From contig JAATET010000071.1 of assembly GCA_015655545.1 (NCBI GenBank), positions 85,390 to 149,389 on the forward strand: DNA of 64,000 nucleotides, written 5' to 3'. Position numbers and translations under genes: made by a program. Each line of letters starts with the position of its first letter. Position 1 is the stretch's first letter. The DNA is from Chthoniobacterales bacterium. Lineage in GTDB: Bacteria > Verrucomicrobiota > Verrucomicrobiia > Chthoniobacterales > JAATET01. Shown here piece by piece: positions 47,412 through 55,538 of the stretch. The notes under the pieces were generated by a model. It searched no databases. It was not told where the DNA came from and saw only the letters and a program-made list of their open reading frames with translations.

Positions 47412-48929
47412 TTATTTGTTTCCCAACTCTGCGGAAGTGTTGCCCCGTAGGTTGGGATGCGCTGCCGCGCGGGCAGTGCGGGTGAGGGTGAGCCGCGCGG
47501 GCGCGGAGTCGCCGCCGGGGCCGTGCGCGATGACGGTGATCTTGTTTTTGCCGGGCTTCAGCGCGACGGTGAGCTTCCACGAAGCCGTGCCCTTGGCCTT
47601 CCGCGCGGGCTTGCCGCCGATGCGGCAGCGCACGCCCGTCACCGGCCCCGTGGCGCGGCCCTTGATCGTGAGCTTCGCCTTCGCCGTGGTGAGCTTCTTC
47701 GGCCCCGCGATCTTCACCACGGGCGCGGCGGGGGCGGGCACGATGGTCTCGATGGGGCTGAAGCGGAGCACGCGGTTGCAGCCGGAATCGACAATGAGCA
47801 GGCTCTCCCCCGGCCCGCCGCTCACTTGCTCGGGCGTAACTATTTTGCCTGTCTCCAAGATGCTGCTAGTTCCCTCGAAGTTCGGCTGGCCGAGCACGGT
47901 GGCGGCGGGGGCGCCGGGGGCCAGGGCGGCGGCGGCGGGGAAGCCCAGCACACGGCTGTAACCCGCATCGCACACCCACAGGGTGCCCGCGGCATCGAGA
48001 TACACGCCGCGGCATTCATTCACATGGGTTTCATCCGTATCCGTGCCGGCGGCGCCGAAGGTGGACTGGCCGAGCAGGCCGCTGGCCTTCGCGCTCGTCC
48101 CGGTGGTGATCGCCGTCTTCGCCTTCGCCGCCGCGCCATCGAATCGGAGCACCCGGTGGTTGTATTTATCCGCCACCCAGAGCCGGCCCGCGGCATCGGC
48201 CCAGAGGCCGTGGGGATTATTCATCCCGCCGTCGCCGAGCGCGGGCGGGTTCGCCGTGAAGCTGGGCTGGCCGAGCACGCCATCGGGGGCGGCGCCGGTC
48301 GTCTTCGCCGAGATGTTGGCGAAGGCCAGCACCCGGTTATTGCCGGTATCCGCCACCCAGAGCGTGTCGTCGGGGCCGAGGCTCACCGCCTGGGGGAAAT
48401 TCATCTTGTCCTTCCCGATGCCTTGCCCGCCGCCGAGCACGATGCTCGCGGCAGGGCCGGGCATGGCGGCGGTGGTCGCCGCGAAGTAGCCGACCACGCG
48501 GTGATTACGCGTATCGGCCACCCACAGGCGGCCCTTGGCATCCACGGTGATGGCGCCGGGGCTATACAAGCCGCTCGCGACGGGGCTCGCGGTGTTGTCC
48601 TGGTTCGTCCAATGGGAGGTATAGTCCGGCTGGCCGAAGACCATGTCGGGGTCGAGGTGGGCCTCGGCGGCGGCGATGCTGGCGAAACGCAAGACGCGGT
48701 GGTTAAAACTATCGGAGACGAAAACCTTGCCGCTCGCGGAGTCGCAGGCCACGCCAAGCGGCATCGAAAAACGGTTCACCTGGCCGAGGTAGGCGTCTTT
48801 TGTCTTGAAATCGGGCTGGCCGATCACGCCGATGGCGGCCTGGCCATTCTGGAAGCTGCCGGCCGCGTGGGCGCCGCCCACGAGGGCGAAGGCGGCCAGG
48901 GAGGCGAGCGTGAGGAGAGTCGTTTTCAC
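47412..48929 (-). CDS. Secreted NHL beta-propeller protein with C-terminal array module
   Basis: NHL repeats; module VVKIAGPKKLTTAKAKLTIKGRATGPVTGVRCRIGGKPARKAKGTASWKLTVALKPGKNKITVIAHGPGGDSAPARLTLTRT plus tail ARAAAHPNLRGNTSAELGNK. GTG start. Confidence 0.9.
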   Translation of the reverse strand: MKTTLLTLASLAAFALVGGAHAAGSFQNGQAAIGVIGQPDFKTKDAYLGQVNRFSMPLGVACDSASGKVFVSDSFNHRVLRFASIAAAEAHLDPDMVFGQPDYTSHWTNQDNTASPVASGLYSPGAITVDAKGRLWVADTRNHRVVGYFAATTAAMPGPAASIVLGGGQGIGKDKMNFPQAVSLGPDDTLWVADTGNNRVLAFANISAKTTGAAPDGVLGQPSFTANPPALGDGGMNNPHGLWADAAGRLWVADKYNHRVLRFDGAAAKAKTAITTGTSAKASGLLGQSTFGAAGTDTDETHVNECRGVYLDAAGTLWVCDAGYSRVLGFPAAAALAPGAPAATVLGQPNFEGTSSILETGKIVTPEQVSGGPGESLLIVDSGCNRVLRFSPIETIVPAPAAPVVKIAGPKKLTTAKAKLTIKGRATGPVTGVRCRIGGKPARKAKGTASWKLTVALKPGKNKITVIAHGPGGDSAPARLTLTRTARAAAHPNLRGNTSAELGNK

Positions 48930-48935
48930 AAAGTG

Positions 48936-50246
48936 CTACGGTTTCCGCATGACGGTGACTCTCGCGGGCGCGGAGTCGCCGCCGGGGCCGTGGGCGGTGA
49001 CGGCGATCTTGTTTTTGCCGGGCTTCAGCGCGGCCTTGAGGCTCCACTTCGCCGTGCCCTTTGCTGCTTTGGCCGGCCGGCTGCCGATGCGGTAAGTCAC
49101 GCTCGTCACCGGCCCGGTGGCGCTGCCCTTGATCGTGAGCTTCGCCTTCGCGGTGGTGAGATTTTTGGCGCCGATGATCTTGACGACGGGCGCGGCGGGC
49201 TTCGGCGGCGGCACGACCTTGGGAGTCATCTTCCAGACGACAGCCTCGGTGCGGTTGACGACCGAGTTACGAGCACTGCCGGCGACCAGGATCGTGGCGC
49301 CGTCCGTCCATACGCTCCTGGCTTCCGAGGTTGAATAGTCCGCCGGGAGCAGAACGTGCAGGTCGATAAAACTGCCAGCCGTGCCTGTCCAGATACCGGC
49401 GTGGGAAGCCCCATTGATAATCGCGTAACCGGCCTGCTGCGTGCCGTTCGTATCGTAGAGGTAAGACGAGGTTGCACCGGTGCTCTCCGGGTGGAGATCG
49501 ACAAAGCTGCCCTTGCTGCCCGCCCAGATGGCGGCGCGGGAGACGCCGTCCACCACGGTGCGCCCGGCCTGCTGCGCGCCAGTGGTGGCTCTGATGACAG
49601 AGGCGGTCGTGACGGCATCGGCCGCGTAGGGGTGGAGATCGACGAAGCTGTCTTTCGTGCCAGCCCAGATACCCGCATGGGCGCTGCCGCCGATGGTGGC
49701 GTATCCGGCCTGCTGCGTGCCGGTGGTGGCATTGAGGCCGGAGGCGGTCGCGCCGGAGCTGTCGGGATTCAGGTCCAGAAAGCTGGCCTTGCCGCCGGCC
49801 CAGATGCCGCCGTGCGAAACACCGCCAGTCATGATGTTGCCCGCCTGCTGGGTGCCGCTGGTCGCTTGAACGATGGAATAGGTGACGTTTGGATCGTCGG
49901 GATGGAGATCGACGAAGCTCTCCTTCGTGCCGGCCCAGATGCCCGCGTGGTTCGTCCCTCCGATGGTGGCGTAGCCTGCCTGCTGAGTGCCATTGATGGC
50001 GTTGAGGCCGGAGGCCGTGGCTCCGACGCCCCCATCCGGATGGAGGTCGATAGGGGACGCTGCCGTGCCGCTCCAGATCGTCGCATGGCCGCCTGAGTAT
50101 CCGACCTGCCGGGTGCCGGTCGTCGCGTAGGCCGAGGCTGCGGAATTAAAAGCGCCGTCGGGGGTGAGATACGTCACCGTCCACGTCTGCGCGTGCAGCG
50201 TGGCGGCGGTGAAGGCGGCGGCGAGGGTGAGAAATGAGGTTTTCAT
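48936..50246 (-). CDS. Secreted repeat protein (TGTQQAGYATIGG...HAGIWAGT..SFVDLHP) with C-terminal array module
   Basis: At least six imperfect ~45-residue repeats; module VVKIIGAKNLTTAKAKLTIKGSATGPVTSVTYRIGSRPAKAAKGTAKWSLKAALKPGKNKIAVTAHGPGGDSAPARVTVMRKP. Confidence 0.87.
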   Translation of the reverse strand: MKTSFLTLAAAFTAATLHAQTWTVTYLTPDGAFNSAASAYATTGTRQVGYSGGHATIWSGTAASPIDLHPDGGVGATASGLNAINGTQQAGYATIGGTNHAGIWAGTKESFVDLHPDDPNVTYSIVQATSGTQQAGNIMTGGVSHGGIWAGGKASFLDLNPDSSGATASGLNATTGTQQAGYATIGGSAHAGIWAGTKDSFVDLHPYAADAVTTASVIRATTGAQQAGRTVVDGVSRAAIWAGSKGSFVDLHPESTGATSSYLYDTNGTQQAGYAIINGASHAGIWTGTAGSFIDLHVLLPADYSTSEARSVWTDGATILVAGSARNSVVNRTEAVVWKMTPKVVPPPKPAAPVVKIIGAKNLTTAKAKLTIKGSATGPVTSVTYRIGSRPAKAAKGTAKWSLKAALKPGKNKIAVTAHGPGGDSAPARVTVMRKP

Positions 50247-50252
50247 AAAATG

Positions 50253-51755
50253 CTATGGCTTGCGGATGATGGTGAGTTTCGCGGGGGCGGAATTAAGGAC
50301 CGGGCCGCCGGGGCCGCCGGTGGAACCAGTCCCTATTGCGGTGACGGTGATCTTGTTTGGGCCGGGCCTGAGCGCGGCGGTGAATTTCCACGAGGCCGTG
50401 CCCTTGGCCTTCCGCGCGGGCTTGCCGCCGATGCGGTAGGTGACGCTCGCCACCTGCCCTGTCGCCTTGCCTTTGACGGTAAGCTTCGCCTTTGCGGTCG
50501 TGAGCTTCTTCGCGCCGCTGATCTTCACCACCGGCCGGGCGACGGCAGGCGGGGCAACGATCTCGACCGGCGCGAAGCGCAGCACGCGGTTGTTGCTGCG
50601 ATCGGCTACGTAAAGGCTGCCCGCCGGCCCGCCGGCTACCCGCCAAGGCGGGCCAAAGGCCTTGTCCGACAACCCCGGATCTCCCGTTTTGAAATCCGGC
50701 TGCCCGAGCACGTAAGTGGCGGGGGCGGCGGGAAGCAGGGCGGCGGCGGCGGGGAAGCCCAGGATATGCGCGAAGCTATTGTCACTCACCCACAGGGTGC
50801 CCGCGGCATCGAGACAGACCCCGTAGCACTTGTTCACATGGGTTCCGTCCAGCGCCTGCGTATTCGCGAAGAATGTCTTCTGGCCGAGCACGCCGTCGGC
50901 CTTGGCGTTCGTCACCGTGGGGATCGCCGCCCTGGCCTTCGCGATGGCGTTGTCGAAGCGCAACACCCGGTCATTAAAGGTATCCGCCACCCACAGCCGG
51001 CCCGCGGCGTCGGCGCAGATGTCAAGGGGCGAACTCATCCCTCCGGGGCCGAACGCGGGCGTCTTCGCCCCGAAGGAGGGCTGGCCCAGCACGCCGTCGG
51101 CGGGGTCTCCGGTTTTCTTCGCCGAGACGTTGGCGAAGGCCAGCACCCGGTTGTTGCCGGTATCTGCCACCCAGAGCGTGTCGTCGGGGCCTACGGCCAC
51201 CGCGTAGGGAGCATCCATCCTGTCCTTCGCGAGGCCGCTCTGGGTGCCGAATACCGTGGACTGGCCGAGCACGATGTCTGCCGCGGGGCCCATCACCAAG
51301 GTCGTGGTCGCCTTGAAATAGCCAACCACGCGGTGACTCCCGGTATCCGCCACCCAGAGGCGCTCCTTGGCATCCACGGCGATGGCGCCGGGGATGGTGA
51401 TGTGGCTTGCCGACGAAGCCAGCGACGAATGGGAGGTGAAATCCGGCTGGCCGAAGACCATCTCGGGATCCTCCCCGCTCTCGGCGGCAGCCACATCGGC
51501 GAAGCGCAACACGCGGTGATTGAAGGCATCGCAGACGAACACCTTCCCGCTCTCGGCATCGTAGGCCACGCCTTGCGGACTCACAAAGCGGTTCGGCTTT
51601 GCAGCGGTGCTGCTATCGGCGGGGTATGGGTCGCCGGATTTGAAATCGGCCTGGCCGATCACGCCGATGGCCGGCTGGCCATTCTGGAAGCCGGCGGCGG
51701 CGTGGGCGAGACTGGCGGCCGCGAGAAATGCGAGGGCGAGAAATGAGGTCTTCAT
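50253..51755 (-). CDS. Secreted NHL beta-propeller protein with C-terminal array module
   Basis: Signal peptide MKTSFLALAFLAAASLAHAAA; NHL repeats; module VVKISGAKKLTTAKAKLTVKGKATGQVASVTYRIGGKPARKAKGTASWKFTAALRPGPNKITVTAIGTGSTGGPGGPVLNSAPAKLTIIRKP (with insertion). Confidence 0.9.
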   Translation of the reverse strand: MKTSFLALAFLAAASLAHAAAGFQNGQPAIGVIGQADFKSGDPYPADSSTAAKPNRFVSPQGVAYDAESGKVFVCDAFNHRVLRFADVAAAESGEDPEMVFGQPDFTSHSSLASSASHITIPGAIAVDAKERLWVADTGSHRVVGYFKATTTLVMGPAADIVLGQSTVFGTQSGLAKDRMDAPYAVAVGPDDTLWVADTGNNRVLAFANVSAKKTGDPADGVLGQPSFGAKTPAFGPGGMSSPLDICADAAGRLWVADTFNDRVLRFDNAIAKARAAIPTVTNAKADGVLGQKTFFANTQALDGTHVNKCYGVCLDAAGTLWVSDNSFAHILGFPAAAALLPAAPATYVLGQPDFKTGDPGLSDKAFGPPWRVAGGPAGSLYVADRSNNRVLRFAPVEIVAPPAVARPVVKISGAKKLTTAKAKLTVKGKATGQVASVTYRIGGKPARKAKGTASWKFTAALRPGPNKITVTAIGTGSTGGPGGPVLNSAPAKLTIIRKP

Positions 51756-51784
51756 GAAATGGGCAGCGCTTCTGCGGGCGGAAA

Positions 51785-51880
51785 TCAGCCGCCGCAGAGG
51801 GCGCTCACGATGTCGCCGGGCCGGCCGATTGCCTCGTCGCCCCCCATGCCGGCGGCGCGGCATTCGCGCGTCCCGGGCGC
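51785..51880 (-). pseudogene. Relic of the 3' end of the 44136..44750 gene
   Basis: RECRAAGMGGDEAIGRPGDIVSALCGG* versus REYRAVGVVADEEIGQPSDIVSVLYGG*; DNA is alignable over ~90 bp. Confidence 0.8.
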
Positions 51881-52151
51881 GCCCGGCCGGAGAGAAGATC
51901 CGCGCCCCGCCCATTCGCACGGAGAGACAACCAACGGTGAGCGGGCGGGGGCGGAAAGCCGGCGGCGGAAGGGAAAGAGACTCCGCCTCCCCTTCTGCGC
52001 ATGCCCTGCCGGGAAAGGTTTTCGCTTGGCCGGGGGGCCATGCCCGCGCGCGCCCATCCCCGGGGAACGGGAGGCAAAACGAAAACGCGAGAAAAGCGCC
52101 TCCGCCAGGGTGGCGGGGCGGAGCGGGCGACTCGGTGAAAGAGAGAGAGTA

Positions 52152-52262
52152 GCGCCCAGGTTGTCTCTTAGGCTGCAAGCGAGGGAAGTTCGCAGCCGCA
52201 GGAGCCGCCGCCTATGTGCCGATCACCACAATCGCCTCGTAGAAACCATCCTGCGAGCGGGG
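52152..52262. repeat. ~110-bp dispersed repeat, copy A (hairpin + TTTCTAC motif)
   Basis: GCGCCCAGGTTGTCTCTTAGGCTGCAAGCGAGGGAAGTTCGCAGCCGCAGGA...CCTATGTGCCGATCACCACAATCGCCTCGTAGAAACCATCC; near-identical to 54777-54880. Confidence 0.9.
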
Positions 52263-52334
52263 CTGAAGATGCCTCACGCAGAGGCGCGGAGATGCGGAGG
52301 GGCCGCTGGCGCCTTTCCGCCCGGGCTCCTCTTC

Positions 52335-52696
52335 CTAGATGGGAAGCACTCTGGCTTTCGTGCGATCGGGGAGGATGGTAACGATCGCTCCCCTCTCCAG
52401 TTCCTCCCGGAATTGATGCAGTGCGGCGAGGATGATAGGTCCGAGAACGCCGGGCGTGACGTCATCCACCCGGGCTTGAATGACGCTTGGTTTATGCGAG
52501 GCGGCGTGGGCCAGGAGGGTGCCGAAATCCAGATCGTGGGTGAAGACGATATATCCTCGGACGCTGGCGTGCTCGAAGATGACTTTATCCTCCACATCCA
52601 CCGCACCGACCGAGGACCAGTGGATGGAGGCTATGTGATGAAGATCGAAGTAGCCGACCCACTCGGGGTGAGGCAGACGTCGATAAGCAGCGTCAT
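52335..52696 (-). pseudogene. DUF5615 PIN-like toxin, apparently frameshifted
   Basis: ATG at 52696 (ATGA overlap with DUF433 stop) gives MTLLIDVCLT; the continuation PEWVGYFDLHHIASIHWSSVGAVDVEDKVIFEHASVRGYIVFTHDLDFGTLLAH... is in another frame; adding one C in the CCCC run restores it. Confidence 0.75.
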
Positions 52697-52917
52697 GCGG
52701 GCTGCAAGTCCGCATCAAATGCCTCCGTGAGCCATGTGGCGTAGGAGAGTGCGGCGGGGATGTCTTCCTGCTCGAGGTAGGGATACATCTGGAGAATATC
52801 CGCATGGGTGCGCCCGGCGGCCACCAGGCCGGTGATGGTGCCGACGGTCACCCGCAGGCCGCGGATGCATGGCTTGCCGCCCATCACGAGGGGATTTCTG
52901 GTGATGCGTGGATGCAT
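52693..52917 (-). CDS. DUF433 protein (putative antitoxin)
   Basis: MHPRITRNPLVMGGKPCIRGLRVTVGTITGLVAAGRTHADILQMYPYLEQEDIPAALSYATWLTE: DUF433 signature. Confidence 0.92.
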   Translation of the reverse strand: MHPRITRNPLVMGGKPCIRGLRVTVGTITGLVAAGRTHADILQMYPYLEQEDIPAALSYATWLTEAFDADLQPA

Positions 52918-52985
52918 GGCGGAAAGCTACGTGACGGGCGATAGGCTGGCAAGCTCGCAAGCCGGCCGGAGCGCGCTGGATGCGG

Positions 52986-54317
52986 CTAGGGCTTCCGCGT
53001 GACGGTGAGTTTCGCGGGCACGGAGTCCCCGCCGGGGCCGTGGGCGGTGATGGTGATCTTGTTTTTGCCCGGCTTCAGCGCGGCCTGGATGCTCCACGAG
53101 GCCGTGCCCTTGGCCCGCTTCGCCGGCTTGCTGCCGATCTTGTAAGTCACGCTCGTCACCTGCCCCGTCGCCTTGCCTTTGATCGTGAGCTTCGCCTTCG
53201 CCGTGGTGAGCTTCTTCCTGCCCGTGATTTTGATGGCCGGCGCGACGACGGCGGGCGGCGAGGGAGGCGTGCCCGGCGTGAGCACGTAGGCGAAGAGCTC
53301 GGTGGCGGTCTGGTAGAACCCGGCGATCTGGCCCGAGGCATTGATCGCGCTGGCATCGCTGCCGAAGGCGCCTGCCGGCTCGGGCAGCGGGGAGACCTCC
53401 CCGCCCTGCCAGGTGCAGGCGTGGGAATACATGTCGGTCGTCTCGTATGCGCCGACGATGCGGCCCGAGTCGTTCGCGGCCCGGGGCTCGGCCAGCGTGC
53501 CGTTCTCCGGCAGGGGCAGGATGGCGGGCTCGTATGCGGCGCCGGCCTTGCTCCAGGTGCAGGGGAGGGAAACGCCGCCCTGGTCGTAGGTGCCGAGGAT
53601 GAGGCCCGAGGCATCGATGGCGATGGCCCGGGTGGAGGTGGCGCCGGCGGCGGGATCGGGCAGCGGGACGAATACGACTCCCGCCTCCCAGACGCAGGCG
53701 CGGTCGCCCATGCCGGCATCGTAGGTGCCGACAGTGTCGGTGTTGCTCATCCCGAGGGCCTGGCTCTCGATGGCGCCCCCGTCGGTGAGCTTGAAGACTG
53801 CGGTGTCCAGCCAGTAGCAGGCGTGCTTTTTGTTGCCGCTGTCGATGTAGTAGCCGCTGGATATCCCGACGCCATTCACGGCCTGCGCGCGGCTGCCCGT
53901 GTTGAATTGCGGCAGTGGCCCCGGCTCCGGCAGCGCCTTGGGCGCGGGGATGGCGCCCGCACCGGGTGCGACGTCGGGCCAGCGCATCGCGGTGTCTCTG
54001 CCGCCGACGACCGAGTAGCCGACGGCCACCGCCGAGTCATTCACGGCGAGGGCGTAGCTCTGCCCGGCCGGCGAGAGCTCGGGCAGTGCGGCGCCGGTGC
54101 GATCCCCCAGCCACCGGTAGGCATGCCGGCTGCCGGACGTGTGGATCGAGCCGACCACGATGCCGGCGGCGTTGATTGCCGCGATGCTGTCGAAGCCCGA
54201 CCCTGCCGGCGGCGGATCGAGCAGGGTGCGCGTGTAATACGGGAGGGCCCCCTGAGCGAGGCCGAGGCCCGCGGCGCAGGCCATGCCCAGGATGAGGATG
54301 AGAGCGGATTTTTTCAT
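52986..54317 (-). CDS. Secreted HAF-like repeat protein with C-terminal array module (Y-subtype)
   Basis: AINAAGIVVGSIHTSGSRHAYRW, AINASGQIAGFYQT; module IKITGRKKLTTAKAKLTIKGKATGQVTSVTYKIGSKPAKRAKGTASWSIQAALKPGKNKITITAHGPGGDSVPAKLTVTRKP. Confidence 0.88.
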   Translation of the reverse strand: MKKSALILILGMACAAGLGLAQGALPYYTRTLLDPPPAGSGFDSIAAINAAGIVVGSIHTSGSRHAYRWLGDRTGAALPELSPAGQSYALAVNDSAVAVGYSVVGGRDTAMRWPDVAPGAGAIPAPKALPEPGPLPQFNTGSRAQAVNGVGISSGYYIDSGNKKHACYWLDTAVFKLTDGGAIESQALGMSNTDTVGTYDAGMGDRACVWEAGVVFVPLPDPAAGATSTRAIAIDASGLILGTYDQGGVSLPCTWSKAGAAYEPAILPLPENGTLAEPRAANDSGRIVGAYETTDMYSHACTWQGGEVSPLPEPAGAFGSDASAINASGQIAGFYQTATELFAYVLTPGTPPSPPAVVAPAIKITGRKKLTTAKAKLTIKGKATGQVTSVTYKIGSKPAKRAKGTASWSIQAALKPGKNKITITAHGPGGDSVPAKLTVTRKP

Positions 54318-54640
54318 GGATGGTTACTGAGGCCCCGGAGATGGGACTGCGCTATCGCGCGGGCAGTGCGGATGACGGTGACCTTCGCAGGCGCGGAGTC
54401 GCCGCCGGAGCCGTGCGCGGTGACGGCGATTTTGTTTTTGCCGGGCTTCAGCGCGGCTTTGATACTCCACGAAGCGGTGCCCTTGGCCCGCTTCGCGAGC
54501 TTGCTGCCGATGCGGTAGGTCACGCTCGTCACCTCGCCCGTCGCCTTGCCTTTGATCGTGAGTTTCGCCTTCGCCGTGGTGACCTTTTTCGCCCCGCCGA
54601 TCTTCACCACCGGCGCGGAGGCACGCGGCTTGGCGGCGGG
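54314..54640 (-). pseudogene. Orphan C-terminal array module lacking ectodomain and signal peptide
   Basis: ASAPVVKIGGAKKVTTAKAKLTIKGKATGEVTSVTYRIGSKLAKRAKGTASWSIKAALKPGKNKIAVTAHGSGGDSAPAKVTVIRTARAIAQSHLRGLSNHP fused directly to VVGCLSVRMGGVRTSPAAKPR. Confidence 0.8.
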
Positions 54641-54776
54641 AGAGGTCCGCACCCCGCCCATCCGCACGGAGAGACAACCAACGACGAATGGACGGGGGCG
54701 GAAGAGGAAAGCGCGACGAGCCACCGCCACGGGCGCGGTGGATGGATGGCGGGCGACTCGGTGCGAGAGTGAGAAG

Positions 54777-54880
54777 CGCCCAGGTTGTCTCTTAGGCTGC
54801 AAGCGAGGAAAGCTCGCAGCCGCAGGACGCCCCGCCTATGTGCCGATCACCACAATCACTGTGTAGAAACCATCCGGCGG
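54777..54880. repeat. ~110-bp dispersed repeat, copy B (hairpin + TTTCTAC motif)
   Basis: GCGCCCAGGTTGTCTCTTAGGCTGCAAGCGAGGAAAGCTCGCAGCCGCAGGACGCC...CCTATGTGCCGATCACCACAATCACTGTGTAGAAACCATCC. Confidence 0.9.
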
Positions 54881-54927
54881 GCGCGGGCCGGCTCGCTGCG
54901 AGATGCCCAATCGCAGGTCATGATCGG

Positions 54928-55311
54928 CTAATGATCCAAGGGCAGCGGCAATTGCTCCTCTCTTCCGCGTTTGCGAGGCAGAAGGAGTATCTGGAGCTGC
55001 AAGGCGGCGACCCAGGTAAAGAGCGCGAGAAATAGCGCCAGCAGGGTGAGGCCGCCTTTCGTCGCGAGCCAGGCGGTGGAGGCGTTGGCGAGGACGGCGG
55101 CGGCCTTGAGGCTGCGGACGTCCTGTATGACGAGGCGGGAGTCGAAGTCGGGGGGCTTCGCGGCCTCTCGCTCGTTGATCGTGCGGGCCTCGGTAATCAT
55201 CGACCGATAGTCCACCGCCCATCGCGTGAGCGCGGCGACAGCCAGAACCGAGAAGCCAATGGCGAGGAATGTGACAACCGCCGCCGAAAGGGACAGGGCG
55301 CGGGATGCCAT
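54928..55311 (-). CDS. Small two-TM membrane protein
   Basis: MASRALSLSAAVVTFLAIGFSVLAVAALTRWAVDYRSMI...GGLTLLALFLALFTWVAALQLQILLLPRKRGREEQLPLPLDH. Confidence 0.6.
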   Translation of the reverse strand: MASRALSLSAAVVTFLAIGFSVLAVAALTRWAVDYRSMITEARTINEREAAKPPDFDSRLVIQDVRSLKAAAVLANASTAWLATKGGLTLLALFLALFTWVAALQLQILLLPRKRGREEQLPLPLDH

Positions 55312-55312
55312 C

Positions 55313-55522
55313 TTAGTTTTCCATATCCGGACATTCGATCTCGGCGCCCTGCGACCAGGCCAGGAGAACGCAAAATGCCGCGATGACGGCGAACAGGAAG
55401 AGCTGAAATGTCGAAATCTTCCCTCTCCTTTGCGACTCATCGAGCGACGACCCGAGAAGGATTGGCCGGAGACGGCGACCGACTTCCTTTCCCGATGCCA
55501 AGGATGGACGGGCGATTCCCAT
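55313..55522 (-). CDS. Small single-TM protein
   Basis: STFQLFLFAVIAAFCVLLAWSQGAEIECPDMEN; immediately upstream of and co-directional with 54928..55311. Confidence 0.5.
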   Translation of the reverse strand: MGIARPSLASGKEVGRRLRPILLGSSLDESQRRGKISTFQLFLFAVIAAFCVLLAWSQGAEIECPDMEN

Positions 55523-55538
55523 GATGCGACCCGCCTTG

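Noticed and set aside
45762-47450. 562-aa plus-strand ORF opposite the NHL gene
   Set aside because: Antisense shadow of repeat DNA; periodicity derives from the NHL repeats.
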